Shown in pieces: positions 45,228-54,790 of a DNA stretch of 64,000 bases (its first letter is position 1; every line of letters starts with the position of its first letter). A program made the translations under genes and the position numbers. Source of the DNA: Prochlorococcus marinus str. MIT 9107 (lineage in GTDB: Bacteria > Cyanobacteriota > Cyanobacteriia > PCC-6307 > Cyanobiaceae). The notes beneath the pieces are model-generated. The model did no database searches, was not told the DNA's origin, and worked only from the letters and a program-made list of their open reading frames with translations. The DNA is taken from the NCBI RefSeq assembly GCF_000759855.1, contig NZ_JNAI01000008.1, positions 1-64,000 on the forward strand. Reading direction: 5' to 3'.

Positions 45228-46601
45228 TTAAGATACAAGTGTCTCTGGCTTATTTTCAATCAGGTAAGCCAAGTCTTTTAAGAATAAAGCACCATCAGCT
45301 CCATAGATTACTCTGTGATCAGCTGTTAGATTTACTTGCATTATTTTTTTAACAGATATTGAACCATCACTATTAGCTAAAACTGTTGGTTTCGATGATG
45401 CTATTGCTAAGATGGCACCGGTCCCTGGGGGTAGTATTGCGTCAAATCTATCAACACCAAACATACCAAGGTTGGATAAGGTAAATGTTCCCGTTGAGTA
45501 TTCATCAGGTTCTAATTGTTTTGATCTTGATCTTTTTACGAGATCTTTCCATTCCCTAGATAATTCAAATAAATCAGTATTGCATGGTTCTTTTAATACT
45601 GGAGTTATTAGTCCACCATCTTCCATCGCGACAGCAACAGCAATATTTATATTTTCTGGATAAGAAATTCCATTTTCTGAAAAACTTGAGTTAACTTGAG
45701 GATGTTTCTTTAGTGTCTTTGCAACTGCCTTTACAAGTAAAGCAGTCATAGTCACTCCGTTCTGTTTTACCTTTTTGTAGAAATTATCTAATTTATCTGT
45801 TTTGATAGAGTATCCCACCCTAAAACATGGAACATCTAAACTAGATTCCATATTTTTATTTACTGCTTTTTGAAGAGTATTAAATTGAACTGTTTCTCCA
45901 GGATTACCAAAACTATTTCCTGAAGTTTCTGGTTTACTTTCAACTCCCAAATTTGAACCAGTAATACTTATAGGAGAACCACCTTCGCCTATCCATGGTA
46001 TGGAGACAGGTTGGCCATTAGCTTTTAAAATATCATCGGCTTGAATCCTTCCGTGAGGGCCAGATCCATGAACCTTTGCTAAATCAACACCCATTTGAGA
46101 GGCTAGTTTTTTAGCTCTTGGAGATGCAATTATCCTCGAAGAAAAATTACTTGTAGCGGCATTAATTTGATCGCTATTAAAAGATGGTTTTGGCTTTTCA
46201 CTCTTTAAGACGACTTCTTCTACTTCTTTTTTGATATTTTCAGTCTGGACTACTTGTTTTTCTTCAGTTTTATTGCTTACCAATTCAAGTTGGTTTGAAG
46301 TAGAGACTTTGGGTTGATTTCCTTTATTTTGTTCTTGAACAGAGGCTATCTCATCCTCATTTTCGACAATAAGACCAATAGTTTCTCCTACTGGTGCAGT
46401 GCTGCCAGCAGGCATTAAAACTGCCGCAAGATATCCATCTTGAAAAGATTCAACATCCATATCTGCCTTGTCAGATTCAACAACCAAGACAGATTCACCT
46501 CTTTCAACCTTATCTCCTGGATTTTTCAACCATTCCACAATCTTGCCCTCCGTCATAGTAGAACTCAAGGCCGGCATAAATATTTCGTGTGACATAAGCA
46601 A
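45228..46601 (-). CDS. pdhC: Pyruvate dehydrogenase E2, dihydrolipoamide acetyltransferase
   Basis: A 457-residue E2 component. The lipoyl domain at residues 1-~80 has the lipoyl Lys in VESDKADMDVESF near 45; a hinge rich in Glu, Lys and Ser follows; the subunit-binding domain carries ASPRAKKLASQMGVDLAKVHGSGPHGRI (here noted as RAKKLASQ...GSGPHGRI, near 165-190). The catalytic domain ends with the DHRVIYGADGA motif. It transfers acetyl groups to CoA. LipB, which supplies octanoyl for lipoylation, is encoded a few genes upstream. Confidence 0.96.
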   Translation of the reverse strand: MLMSHEIFMPALSSTMTEGKIVEWLKNPGDKVERGESVLVVESDKADMDVESFQDGYLAAVLMPAGSTAPVGETIGLIVENEDEIASVQEQNKGNQPKVSTSNQLELVSNKTEEKQVVQTENIKKEVEEVVLKSEKPKPSFNSDQINAATSNFSSRIIASPRAKKLASQMGVDLAKVHGSGPHGRIQADDILKANGQPVSIPWIGEGGSPISITGSNLGVESKPETSGNSFGNPGETVQFNTLQKAVNKNMESSLDVPCFRVGYSIKTDKLDNFYKKVKQNGVTMTALLVKAVAKTLKKHPQVNSSFSENGISYPENINIAVAVAMEDGGLITPVLKEPCNTDLFELSREWKDLVKRSRSKQLEPDEYSTGTFTLSNLGMFGVDRFDAILPPGTGAILAIASSKPTVLANSDGSISVKKIMQVNLTADHRVIYGADGALFLKDLAYLIENKPETLVS

Positions 46602-46810
46602 GAATTTATAGCAATGGTTTTAAGGAACTTTCTACCCAAGTTTCTAAAAATTGTCAGATTAGACGCCCTTTAAAAACCTGTACTTATTATACGAAATCAA
46701 GTTCTTTGTGGAAACTCTAAAAAGTAAAAATATTAATAATTCAGATCGATTAAATTTCAGAAGTTTTATCGACTAAGATTTATTTTTATCAAGAATACAA
46801 AATCTTTTCT

Positions 46811-47254
46811 TTAAATATTATCTATAGATTGAATAACTCCATCTTTAACAGTTATTGAGACTTGCATTTTTTCAATAAGATTTTCCCCCACAGAGACATC
46901 ACAGAAACTATCCACTTGTCCTTGATCAACAATATCATCCATCTTTAATTCGCGAACTTGACTCTGTTGTTGAAGTAGATTTCTTTTTTGTTCTTCAATT
47001 TCATTACGTTTTGCTGCAACTTGTTGTTGCACCTGACTAACCTGTTCTTGAACCCTTGGATCTAAAGGATTAACAGACTGGGATCTAATATTGTTTACTA
47101 TTTGTTGCCCCTCTTGTTCAAGTTGAGATAATTGCTGGTCAATGTTTGAAATTGCTTTGCTTAATTCTTTTTCAGCATCCTCCTTCCAAGTTGGTGTAAC
47201 TATAGCTTTAATAGCTATGGAGCGTTTTATCGATATTGAGTTTTTTGTTTCCAT
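46811..47254 (-). CDS. YlqD-family coiled-coil protein
   Basis: A 147-residue protein. After a short leader it has a strand-like IAIKAIVTPTWKEDAE, then a long Gln/Glu-rich coiled coil (about residues 30-100, e.g. QEQVSQVQQQVAAKRNEIEEQ), and a C-terminal beta-rich part with GDVSVGE-like FCDVSVGENLIEKM and a final VKDGVIQSI. This order matches the YlqD family found in cyanobacteria and Bacillus, whose function is unknown. It is flanked by a ~200-base gap to pdhC and by the acyl-ACP synthetase gene. Confidence 0.82.
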   Translation of the reverse strand: METKNSISIKRSIAIKAIVTPTWKEDAEKELSKAISNIDQQLSQLEQEGQQIVNNIRSQSVNPLDPRVQEQVSQVQQQVAAKRNEIEEQKRNLLQQQSQVRELKMDDIVDQGQVDSFCDVSVGENLIEKMQVSITVKDGVIQSIDNI

Positions 47255-47292
47255 AAAAAATTAAATTACCTTTTAAATATAGATAGAACAAA

Positions 47293-49236
47293 TCAAATTT
47301 TCTTACTAAATTTGTTTTCATACATATTTTCTATTTGAGATGAATACTTTTTTTCTATTTCTTTTCTTTTTTGTTTAAGAGTTTGTGTTAACAAACCATT
47401 TTCTAAAGTAAAAGCATCTACAAAATAACAATCTAATATTTGTTCTTCTGATCTTGCTCCTGATCGAGCTCTAAGCAAAATATTGATTTGCGATTTAAAA
47501 AATATACCAATACTCTTATTCAGGTTTAATTTTGAAAGGTCTTCTTCAAAGAACTTATTTTTAACCAATTCAATATTCGGCACTACAAGGGCTGTTAAAC
47601 ATTTCTTATCTTGTCCCGCTAGTTGAACCTGATTAATAAATTCAGAACTAAGGATTTCAGTTTCTAACGGATTTGGTTCTATATTTTCACCACTTGATAG
47701 AACTATTGTATCCTTGGCTCTTCCTGTTATAAAAAGAGAACCATTTGGTATGAGAAAACCTAAATCACCAGTATCAAACCAACCATCTTTTGATAAAACA
47801 TCTTTTGTAGCTAATTCATTATTAAGATAACCTTTCATTACTTGTGGTCCCTTAACAAGAATTTTTCCGACTTCTCTGAACTTCAGAATCTTTTTTTTAT
47901 CATCATTAACTATTTTAATTTCTGTAAATGCTAAAGCCTGACCAGATGATCCCCTAACATTTAATTCTCTTCTCCTACAAGTTAATACTGGACTTGTTTC
48001 TGTCAGTCCATATCCCACCAAAACATCTACACCTAATGATTCAAAAAAAAGATCCACATGTTCTGGCAATGCACCTCCCCCGTTAATAGGAAATTTCAGT
48101 TTTTCTCCACATAGTTGTCTAAGAATATTCGGCCATAAAAAAATAGTCGACAATTTATGTAAAGGATATCTGGCAATAACAGAAACCAGTAAGGGGATTT
48201 TTGATTTAAAAGTTATTTGATTGATATCTAAATTTCTTATCTTTCTTAGACTTTTTTTGAAAACTGCACTATTACTTATCAAAAACTTAATAAGCTTTTG
48301 CTTATTAGTAGGTATTTTTTTCAACGCCTGAAAAAAACCATCATGTATTGCCTCCCATAGTCTTGGTACAGTGGCCATGACAACAGGTTTTATTTGTGTA
48401 ATATCATCTTTCAGGAATTTTGGAATTGTATAGTATTGAGAACAACCACATGAAAAAAAGAAGTATTCAGCAGTCCTCTCATAAGAATGCCAGATAGGTA
48501 AAACGCTTAATACAGAGGTCCCAGGTTCTGGATCAGCGATATAAGCTAAATTAATTATTTGATGTAAAAAATTTGCATGAGTCAAAGGGACTCCTTTAGG
48601 TTTTCCTGTTGTCCCAGAGGTGTAAAGAATAGTAGCAACATCATTAATTTCTGGATTAAATTTTTCAATATTATTAATTTGTGAACTTTCTTTTTCTACT
48701 GCACTTATAAATTGACTCCAACTTATTAAACTTTCAAATTGTTCATCTTCTAAATTGATTATAAATTTAAGTCTTTTTTTTAATTCTTCTTTATTGTTTA
48801 ATTTTAGCCAAATCTCCTTAGATTGAACTATTAGACCTACTGAATTAGAGTGCTCAACAATATAATCTAATTCTACTGAAGGAGAATTAATACCTCTCAC
48901 TGCATTTATAGCTCCTAAACGCATTAAGCCTTGATCTACTAATAGCCATCTTGGAGAATTTTCAGATATTACAGTAACTACATCCCCCTTTACTAACCCA
49001 TATTTTTCAAAAGAAAAAGAGACTTTTGTTATTAAATCAGCCAGCTCAGAATAAGAGAATTTTTCTTTATGTTTCCCTCTTAAATCGCAAACAGCTAAAG
49101 TATCACCACATTTAAATTTTAAATTTTCCCAAATTTGATCTATATGATTAAGGTTCTCAATAAAATCTCTATTTTTAGCAAATTTATCTTTTTTAGAAAG
49201 AGTTTTGGCAGAAGGCCAATAAGCTAAATCACCCAT
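47293..49236 (-). CDS. aas: Long-chain acyl-ACP/acyl-CoA synthetase
   Basis: A 647-residue AMP-forming enzyme. The P-loop ILYTSGTTGKPKGVPLTH lies near residue 205, the GYGLTETSP motif near 412 and GWFDTGDLGFL near 486. Cyanobacterial homologues of this length are acyl-ACP synthetases (Aas) that recycle free fatty acids released from membrane lipids, so that role is inferred. There is no N-terminal acyltransferase domain. It starts 27 bases after lipB on the same strand. Confidence 0.9.
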   Translation of the reverse strand: MGDLAYWPSAKTLSKKDKFAKNRDFIENLNHIDQIWENLKFKCGDTLAVCDLRGKHKEKFSYSELADLITKVSFSFEKYGLVKGDVVTVISENSPRWLLVDQGLMRLGAINAVRGINSPSVELDYIVEHSNSVGLIVQSKEIWLKLNNKEELKKRLKFIINLEDEQFESLISWSQFISAVEKESSQINNIEKFNPEINDVATILYTSGTTGKPKGVPLTHANFLHQIINLAYIADPEPGTSVLSVLPIWHSYERTAEYFFFSCGCSQYYTIPKFLKDDITQIKPVVMATVPRLWEAIHDGFFQALKKIPTNKQKLIKFLISNSAVFKKSLRKIRNLDINQITFKSKIPLLVSVIARYPLHKLSTIFLWPNILRQLCGEKLKFPINGGGALPEHVDLFFESLGVDVLVGYGLTETSPVLTCRRRELNVRGSSGQALAFTEIKIVNDDKKKILKFREVGKILVKGPQVMKGYLNNELATKDVLSKDGWFDTGDLGFLIPNGSLFITGRAKDTIVLSSGENIEPNPLETEILSSEFINQVQLAGQDKKCLTALVVPNIELVKNKFFEEDLSKLNLNKSIGIFFKSQINILLRARSGARSEEQILDCYFVDAFTLENGLLTQTLKQKRKEIEKKYSSQIENMYENKFSKKI

Positions 49237-49263
49237 ATTAAATTGATTTTAGAATTTTAATTA

Positions 49264-49914
49264 CTATTTTGATATAAAATCAAAATTAAATTCTTCCTGA
49301 ATGATTTTTTTAACAATTCTCTTGACTTCTTTGATATCTAAATTTTTGTTGTAATCAATCATATTTGCCATAAGACAATTCTCTATTCCGCAGGGAACAA
49401 TTTTATTGAAATTTTCTAATTCGCAGTCAAAATTGATTGAAAATCCATTTATCGTAATCCATCTTTTACACCCAATTCCAATAGAAGCAATTTTCTTATT
49501 TCCTATCCAAACACCAGTAAAACCTTTTCTAGAGTGACAATCTATATTAAAAGTTCTAAGAATTCTTAAAATTATTTCTTCAATTTTTCTTAAATACCAA
49601 TTTAAATCTTTATTAAAATTTTTCAAATCTAAAACCAAGTAAATCACTAATTGTCCTGGCATATGACAAGTAACCTCACCACCTCTATCAATCTTAAAAA
49701 CATCATATTTATTATCATTAAGAGAAAATAATAGATTATCGTAGTTAGATCCTCTACCCAACGTATAACAGAGTTCATGCTCCCCTATCCAAATAAAATT
49801 AGCTTTAGAGTTATCTAAAATCAATGACTCCTGATATTCTTTTTGTAATTTATAAACATCCTTGAAAAAAGAAATTTTATCAGGTTGTTTAATTATTGCT
49901 GTTCTATTAACCAT
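49264..49914 (-). CDS. lipB: Octanoyl-[ACP]:protein N-octanoyltransferase LipB
   Basis: A 216-residue transferase. Motifs are [19 protein letters not shown] near residue 76, the Lys/active region [18 protein letters not shown] near 143, and the catalytic Cys in [13 protein letters not shown] near 170. It moves octanoyl groups from ACP to E2 subunits such as the pdhC product for lipoylation by LipA. The ATG at 49914 precedes a normal N-terminus. It is divergent from hpf. Confidence 0.93.
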   Translation of the reverse strand: MVNRTAIIKQPDKISFFKDVYKLQKEYQESLILDNSKANFIWIGEHELCYTLGRGSNYDNLLFSLNDNKYDVFKIDRGGEVTCHMPGQLVIYLVLDLKNFNKDLNWYLRKIEEIILRILRTFNIDCHSRKGFTGVWIGNKKIASIGIGCKRWITINGFSINFDCELENFNKIVPCGIENCLMANMIDYNKNLDIKEVKRIVKKIIQEEFNFDFISK

Positions 49915-49958
49915 ATTTAAGTAGATTTAGAAAGTAAGTAAATATTTTTAGATTTGTT

Positions 49959-50543
49959 ATGAAAATTTTAATCCATGGGAAAAATCTTGAGCTCACTGGA
50001 GCATTAAAGGAATATACTGAGGCAAAGATAGAAAAAGCAACACATCACTATAAGGATATCGTTAAAGAAGCCGAAATACACCTTTCAATAGAAAAGAATC
50101 CAAGAGTCTCGTTTCAAACTGCAGAAGTTACAATTTTTGCAAATGGTACTGTAATTAGAGCTGAAGAAAAAACTGAGAATCTATATTCAAGCATTGATTT
50201 GGTTTCAAATAAACTTTGTAGAAAATTACGTAAATACAAAGAAAGAAACAATAAAACAATTCATAAAAATCAATTTAAAAATAAAGAGTATTTCCAAATT
50301 GAAAATACTGAATCAAGATTTTCAGATAAAGCTTTACTTAAAGAAGGAATGGAAGCAAGTCTGCCTGAGCCATCTATAAAAAATAAATACTTTGAAATGA
50401 CTCCAATTTCATTAGAAGAAGCAAGAAAACAATTAGATCTAATTGATCATGATTTTTATGTTTTTCGAAACAAAAAAAATAATGAACTTCAAGTTATATA
50501 TAAGAGGAATCATGGGGGTTATGGACTGATTCAATCTAAATAA
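49959..50543 (+). CDS. hpf: Long-form ribosome hibernation factor HPF (LrtA)
   Basis: A 194-residue protein. The N-terminal S30AE-type domain (ILIHGKNLELTGALKEYTEAKIEK, marked here by its start GKNLELTGAL) binds the decoding region of 16S rRNA, a basic linker follows (about residues 95-130), and the C-terminal dimerisation domain contains MTPISLEEARKQLDLIDHDFYVF, marked by its EEARKQLDLI stretch. In cyanobacteria it is known as light-repressed protein LrtA. It is followed 7 bases later by the DeoC homologue. Confidence 0.94.
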   Translation: MKILIHGKNLELTGALKEYTEAKIEKATHHYKDIVKEAEIHLSIEKNPRVSFQTAEVTIFANGTVIRAEEKTENLYSSIDLVSNKLCRKLRKYKERNNKTIHKNQFKNKEYFQIENTESRFSDKALLKEGMEASLPEPSIKNKYFEMTPISLEEARKQLDLIDHDFYVFRNKKNNELQVIYKRNHGGYGLIQSK

Positions 50544-50550
50544 CTTTTAA

Positions 50551-51210
50551 ATGCCCAATATTGAATATGAATTAAACGAGAAAATTCATGCAATTATTAT
50601 TAACCCCTATCTAACCTGGGAAGATTTCTGTGCGAATTGCGATTTAATAAAAAAATATAATATCAAGAATATTTCAACTTCACTGAATTTTTTAGCTAAT
50701 TTTAAAAATCGTTTGAGTAATTACAGCGCAAACATAAACGCACTCATTTCTTATCCTTTAGCAGATTTACCAGTCTCATTTATTGAAGAATTAGTTTGTT
50801 TTGCAAAAGATAATGGTGCAAATGGCATTGAATATATCCCAAACTTTATCAATTTATCCAAAAGAAATTTAGAAACTTTCGCTGCTGAAATTGAGCAAGT
50901 TAAGTTATCTGGATTACCAGTTTCAATAATCATAAATAAATCAAAACTTCAAGAAGAAGTTTTGTATAATGCGATAGAAATATCTTTGGAATTAGGAATA
51001 AAAAATTTTCAATTCGGAGACGGGTTTGGGCCACCAATAACATCCAATGATGTCGCCGAAATACTAAAAATAACAGGCTCCCAAAATCAAATCAAAGTTG
51101 TAGGTGGTATAAAAAAACTGACACAAGTTATTGATTTGTTTGATAATGGAATTAGTTGCGTGGGAACTTCTAATTTTTGTGAGATTTTTCAAGAAGTAAA
51201 AGTTATTTAA
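50551..51210 (+). CDS. DeoC-family (deoxyribose-phosphate aldolase-like) protein, divergent active site
   Basis: A 219-residue TIM-barrel protein of the DeoC family: INALISYPLADLP near residue 69, GANGIEYIPNFINLSKRNL near 88, and IKVVGGIKKLTQVIDLFDNG near 180 line up with the family. However, where canonical enzymes have the Schiff-base Lys in KTSTGFGP, this protein has NFQFGDGFGPP, placing Gln at the Lys position, and the Asp of the ID-x-V-x-N motif reads Glu. The second conserved Lys before GGIK is kept. Canonical aldolase activity is therefore doubtful. It abuts recO, whose ATG begins at the base after the stop. Confidence 0.75.
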   Translation: MPNIEYELNEKIHAIIINPYLTWEDFCANCDLIKKYNIKNISTSLNFLANFKNRLSNYSANINALISYPLADLPVSFIEELVCFAKDNGANGIEYIPNFINLSKRNLETFAAEIEQVKLSGLPVSIIINKSKLQEEVLYNAIEISLELGIKNFQFGDGFGPPITSNDVAEILKITGSQNQIKVVGGIKKLTQVIDLFDNGISCVGTSNFCEIFQEVKVI

Positions 51211-51996
51211 ATGACTGGTTCTGGTGAGTGCAGACTAGAGGGTCTGTGTATTAAAGCTTCTCCATTAGGCGAGAATGATAGATTAATAACTATTCTCACC
51301 GATGAACAAGGGATTGTTCGATTAGCGGTACCTGGTGCTAGGCGTCCAAAAAGTAGTCTTGCCGCAGCTACTCCATTAACATATTTAAATCTGCAGATTT
51401 TTGGCAAAAGAAATCTTAAATCTGTTCGTCAAATTAAAATATTAAAAAGCTATTCTAGTCTGGGGAAAAATATTGAATGCCTTGCAGCAGCCCAAGCAAT
51501 AACTGAATTAACATTTTTATTAGTGGGTAATAATGACAAGCAACACAACTATTTATCTTGTGTTCTTGCACATCTTGACAGGATTTATTTATATGAAGAA
51601 TCTAAAGAAGAGGATATTAAAATGCTCTCAATGAGTATTCAATCTTTAATCCATCTATTAGCCATCGGGGGCATTAATTTACCAATTCATCATTGTTGTA
51701 AAACGGGAGAACCTATTAATCCGCCTTTAGGAAATTGGGAATGGAGTTGTTATTATTTGCCAAGTGAAGGTTTCTCATCCAGAGAAGATCCTCAAAGTTA
51801 TCTAAAAATAAATGCGTCTGAAGTTGCACTATTACAGAGACTTCTTTTCCCCGAATTACCAATAAAATCTAATGGACAACTATTAGGGCCTAAAAAAGTT
51901 TGGCTTAAAATATTAATTATTATTGAAACTTGGATAGCTGCTCAACTAGAAAAAGATCTATCTTCACTAAAAATGCTTAGAGAAATATATAGTTAG
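51211..51996 (+). CDS. recO: DNA repair protein RecO
   Basis: A 261-residue recombination mediator. The N-terminal OB-fold part is ECRLEGLCIKASPLGENDRLITILT followed by GIVRLAVPGARRPKSSLAAA, marked by its VPGARRPKS loop near 45; a helical middle region with LTFLLVGNNDK and a C-terminal cysteine region (HHCCKTGEPINP) follow. RecO works with RecR and RecF to load RecA on gapped DNA. It starts immediately after the DeoC-like stop, suggesting co-translation. Confidence 0.93.
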   Translation: MTGSGECRLEGLCIKASPLGENDRLITILTDEQGIVRLAVPGARRPKSSLAAATPLTYLNLQIFGKRNLKSVRQIKILKSYSSLGKNIECLAAAQAITELTFLLVGNNDKQHNYLSCVLAHLDRIYLYEESKEEDIKMLSMSIQSLIHLLAIGGINLPIHHCCKTGEPINPPLGNWEWSCYYLPSEGFSSREDPQSYLKINASEVALLQRLLFPELPIKSNGQLLGPKKVWLKILIIIETWIAAQLEKDLSSLKMLREIYS

Positions 51997-52081
51997 CTTT
52001 TTCATGAACCATTAATAAATTTTAAAATTATGATCTTGGGGACTCTGACTGTTAACTTAATAAATAGTTAATTCAATTAAT

Positions 52082-53251
52082 GTGGTTCATATTGCCTGGT
52101 TAGGTAAAAAATCCCCTTTTTGTGGAAATGTAACTTATGGTAATTCAACTACTGAGGAATTAAAGGCTAGAGGGCATAAAATTAGTTTTATTCATTTCGA
52201 CAATCCCTCTAGTTCAAATTCATCAAAACCATTATTTCTGGCAAATGATCCTGATGTAAGTCTCCCATATTTAATTAAGTCCCAGGTTTATACAATACCC
52301 TCCCCACGAGCAGAAAAAGAGCTAAGGCTATCATTGGAAAGATTAAAACCTGATATAGTTCATGCAAGTCTAACTTTATCTCCTTTAGACTTTAGACTTC
52401 CAGAGCTTTGCAAGGAAATTAATGTTCCACTTATAGGAACATTTCACCCACCATTTGATGCAAAAAATAGAAATTTAACTGCGAGCACTCAACAATTAAC
52501 GTATCAACTATATGCTCCCTCTTTATCAAAGTTCGATAAAATAATTATATTTTCTGAGCCTCAAAAAAATGTTCTCAAGAAATTAGGAGTACCTAAAGAA
52601 AAACAAATAATTATTCCAAACGGCGTTGATGAAAATATTTGGAAACCTTTTGGCGAAAAAAATAAAAAATATGATCAGGTAAAAAATAAACTTGGCAATG
52701 AAAGAATCTTTTTATATATGGGAAGGATTGCCAATGAGAAAAATATCGAAGCACTTTTACGTTCTTGGCGCCAAACAAAACACAATAATTGCAAATTACT
52801 TATTGTTGGTGATGGTCCAATGAAGCCAACACTTGAAAATAGTTTTTCAAACCTAAGTAAAGATACATTAATTTGGTGGGGTGCCGAATTAGATTTAGAA
52901 ACTAGGGTAGCGATAATGCAAATAGCAGAAGTATTTTTCTTACCAAGCTTAGTAGAGGGTTTGTCATTATCACTTTTAGAGGCGATGTCTACTGGCACTG
53001 CATGTGTAGCAACTGATGCCGGCGCTGATGGTGAAGTATTAGATAAAGGCGCAGGAATAGTAATTTCAACTGAAAATGTGGCTGCACAACTAAAAACTAT
53101 AATCCCGATTCTGGTAGAACACCCCTCATTTACAAAAGATCTCGGCAAAAAAGCTAGAGAAAGAGTTATTGAAAGATATACAATTACTAAAAATATAAAT
53201 TATCTGGAGAAAGTTTATAAAAGCTTAAAAGAGAATTTAAAAACTAATTAA
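52082..53251 (+). CDS. sqdX: Sulfoquinovosyldiacylglycerol synthase (UDP-sulfoquinovose:DAG glycosyltransferase)
   Basis: A 389-residue GT4 glycosyltransferase. The N-terminal HIAWLGKKSPFCGNVTYGNS with TFHPPFD near 120 matches SqdX, and the C-terminal nucleotide-sugar binding part has YMGRIANEKN, VGDGPMKP and the E-x7-E motif SLVEGLSLSLLEAMSTG near 300. It makes the sulfolipid of thylakoid membranes, used by Prochlorococcus in place of phospholipid. The start is GTG at 52082. Its 3' end overlaps the convergent proC gene by 8 bases. Confidence 0.93.
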   Translation: MVHIAWLGKKSPFCGNVTYGNSTTEELKARGHKISFIHFDNPSSSNSSKPLFLANDPDVSLPYLIKSQVYTIPSPRAEKELRLSLERLKPDIVHASLTLSPLDFRLPELCKEINVPLIGTFHPPFDAKNRNLTASTQQLTYQLYAPSLSKFDKIIIFSEPQKNVLKKLGVPKEKQIIIPNGVDENIWKPFGEKNKKYDQVKNKLGNERIFLYMGRIANEKNIEALLRSWRQTKHNNCKLLIVGDGPMKPTLENSFSNLSKDTLIWWGAELDLETRVAIMQIAEVFFLPSLVEGLSLSLLEAMSTGTACVATDAGADGEVLDKGAGIVISTENVAAQLKTIIPILVEHPSFTKDLGKKARERVIERYTITKNINYLEKVYKSLKENLKTN

Positions 53252-54056
53252 ACTCTTTACTTCGATTTCTAGCTGAAACTATAGATTCAATTAATGCTGA
53301 TCTTACACTCTTTTTTTCTAAAACCCTTAAAGCAGAAATAGTTGTTCCACCAGGTGAGGTTACTAAATTTTTAAGCTCAGAAGTAGTAAGTTTTTTTTCT
53401 TTAATTAAACTTATAGTCCCTAGTATCATCTCCATTACAAGTTCTTCTGAAAGTATTTTTGGTAATCCTCCACTTAATCCTCCATCACTTAATGATTCAA
53501 TAATTAAAGCAATAATCGCAGGGCCTGAAGAAGTTAAAGCTAAAAATATATCAAGATAATCTTCAGTAAAATCGTAAATCTTACTAGTACTTTCAAATAA
53601 ATTTTTTGTAAATTTTTCCTGATCTTTTGAAATTTTTTCACCCCAAGCAATTCCTGTTAAACCCTTTCCAACAGTTATAGGAATATTAGTAACAACCCTC
53701 ACACATTTATGGTTAGGAAATTTTTGAGTAAGTTTATTTATTGAAACTCCTGCAAGAATTGATACTAATAAATTGTCCTTGTTTTTTATATTGTCGCCTT
53801 CAATTATATTTTGAAGATGTTGAGGTTTTACCGAAAGAAGTTTAAATTGACAATCCCAAATTTTTTTTGAATCAATAGAACCTGATTTATAGACTTCTAT
53901 GTTATGTTTATAATTTTTTTTTATATTTTCTAAACTTTTTTCTGAATTTACAACACAATGAACCTTATCTGGCTGAATTAATTTTTTATCTAATAAAGGA
54001 GTAACAATAGCTTTTGCAATATTTCCAAAACCAATAATCGCAATTTCTTCAGTCAC
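53244..54056 (-). CDS. proC: Pyrroline-5-carboxylate reductase
   Basis: A 270-residue enzyme for the last step of proline synthesis. The Rossmann motif is IIGFGNIAKAIVTPLL at about residues 7-22; VKPQHL and SILAGVS are the mid-domain signatures, and the C-terminal dimerisation helices carry SSGPAIIALIIESLSDGGL near 172 and TSPGGTTISALRVLE near 229. It is 7 bases after sepF on the same strand, in a run pipX-pipY-sepF-proC. Confidence 0.95.
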   Translation of the reverse strand: MTEEIAIIGFGNIAKAIVTPLLDKKLIQPDKVHCVVNSEKSLENIKKNYKHNIEVYKSGSIDSKKIWDCQFKLLSVKPQHLQNIIEGDNIKNKDNLLVSILAGVSINKLTQKFPNHKCVRVVTNIPITVGKGLTGIAWGEKISKDQEKFTKNLFESTSKIYDFTEDYLDIFLALTSSGPAIIALIIESLSDGGLSGGLPKILSEELVMEMILGTISLIKEKKLTTSELKNLVTSPGGTTISALRVLEKKSVRSALIESIVSARNRSKEFN

Positions 54057-54063
54057 AGATTAA

Positions 54064-54639
54064 TCATGAATGAGCAGTTAATCTAGAATCACCCCATGCT
54101 GGTTCAGGAGCAGTATTTTTTCCAAAACTATATTTTGGTTTATTTTCTGTAGGCACATTAGAAGGAGAAGCCTCTTCAGGGGAAGAACTAGTTACATTTA
54201 CGCAACTTGGAGCAAATAGAAAAATACTTTCACCCACTCTTTCTTGATGTCCATCTATTGCATATGTCCCTCCAGCAATAAAATCAACCGCTCTTTGAGC
54301 CTGATCAGGATCCATCATGGTTAAATTAAGAATTACTGTTTTTCTTTCTCTTAATGCTTGTATTGCTTGAGGCATCTCATCAAAACTTCTTGGTTCCATT
54401 AAGCTTACCTCTGAGGTTGAATTAGAAATACCTGGCATCCCAACCACTTTTGATGATCTATTGTTATTCATAAAATCGAATGGATTTGAATTTGCAAGGG
54501 TATTTGAATTTCTTTGATTTTGCTTAAAATCATTAATATCATTAAGTTCATCCTCTGATGCATAATCCAAATCATCAAAATCATCATCGAGATACTCATC
54601 ACCTGCAACAACTGCCTTTAATCTAGAAATAAGTGACAC
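54064..54639 (-). CDS. sepF: Cell division protein SepF
   Basis: A 191-residue protein. An N-terminal amphipathic helix ([12 protein letters not shown]) suited to membrane binding is followed by an acidic linker (about residues 16-45) and the SepF/DUF552 core [26 protein letters not shown], marked by the SFDEMPQAI stretch near 88, and [15 protein letters not shown]. SepF bundles FtsZ filaments and replaces FtsA in cyanobacteria. Two inverted repeats lie in its 5' leader. Confidence 0.94.
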   Translation of the reverse strand: MSLISRLKAVVAGDEYLDDDFDDLDYASEDELNDINDFKQNQRNSNTLANSNPFDFMNNNRSSKVVGMPGISNSTSEVSLMEPRSFDEMPQAIQALRERKTVILNLTMMDPDQAQRAVDFIAGGTYAIDGHQERVGESIFLFAPSCVNVTSSSPEEASPSNVPTENKPKYSFGKNTAPEPAWGDSRLTAHS

Positions 54640-54663
54640 CTTTTAAATCCTCTTAAAAATTGA

Positions 54664-54712
54664 TTACTAAGGTATAAGAACCTTAAGTAATAGATTCATT
54701 TTTTAAATGAAT
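54664..54712. repeat. Two inverted repeats in the sepF upstream region
   Basis: TTACTAAGGT at 54664-54673 pairs with ACCTT-A-AGTAA at 54680-54690 (one bulged A). A second palindrome, ATTCATTT-TTT-AAATGAAT, spans 54694-54712. Both lie in the 151-base gap between pipY and sepF, 25-75 bases upstream of the sepF start. They could be operator sites or RNA stems, or a pipY terminator; the second is AT-only and could be chance. Confidence 0.4.
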
Positions 54713-54790
54713 AAACTACCTATACTTAGATAACGTTAGTTGAAGTTTACTGCAAGTTTATAGATAAGATTTTTACAAAAAAATTACTAA

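Noticed and set aside
46650-46692. TTGTCA and TATTAT between pdhC and the YlqD gene as a plus-strand promoter; GTA-N7-TAC as an NtcA site
   Set aside because: Spacing between the promoter elements is too long, and NtcA sites need N8 spacing; no plus-strand gene follows.
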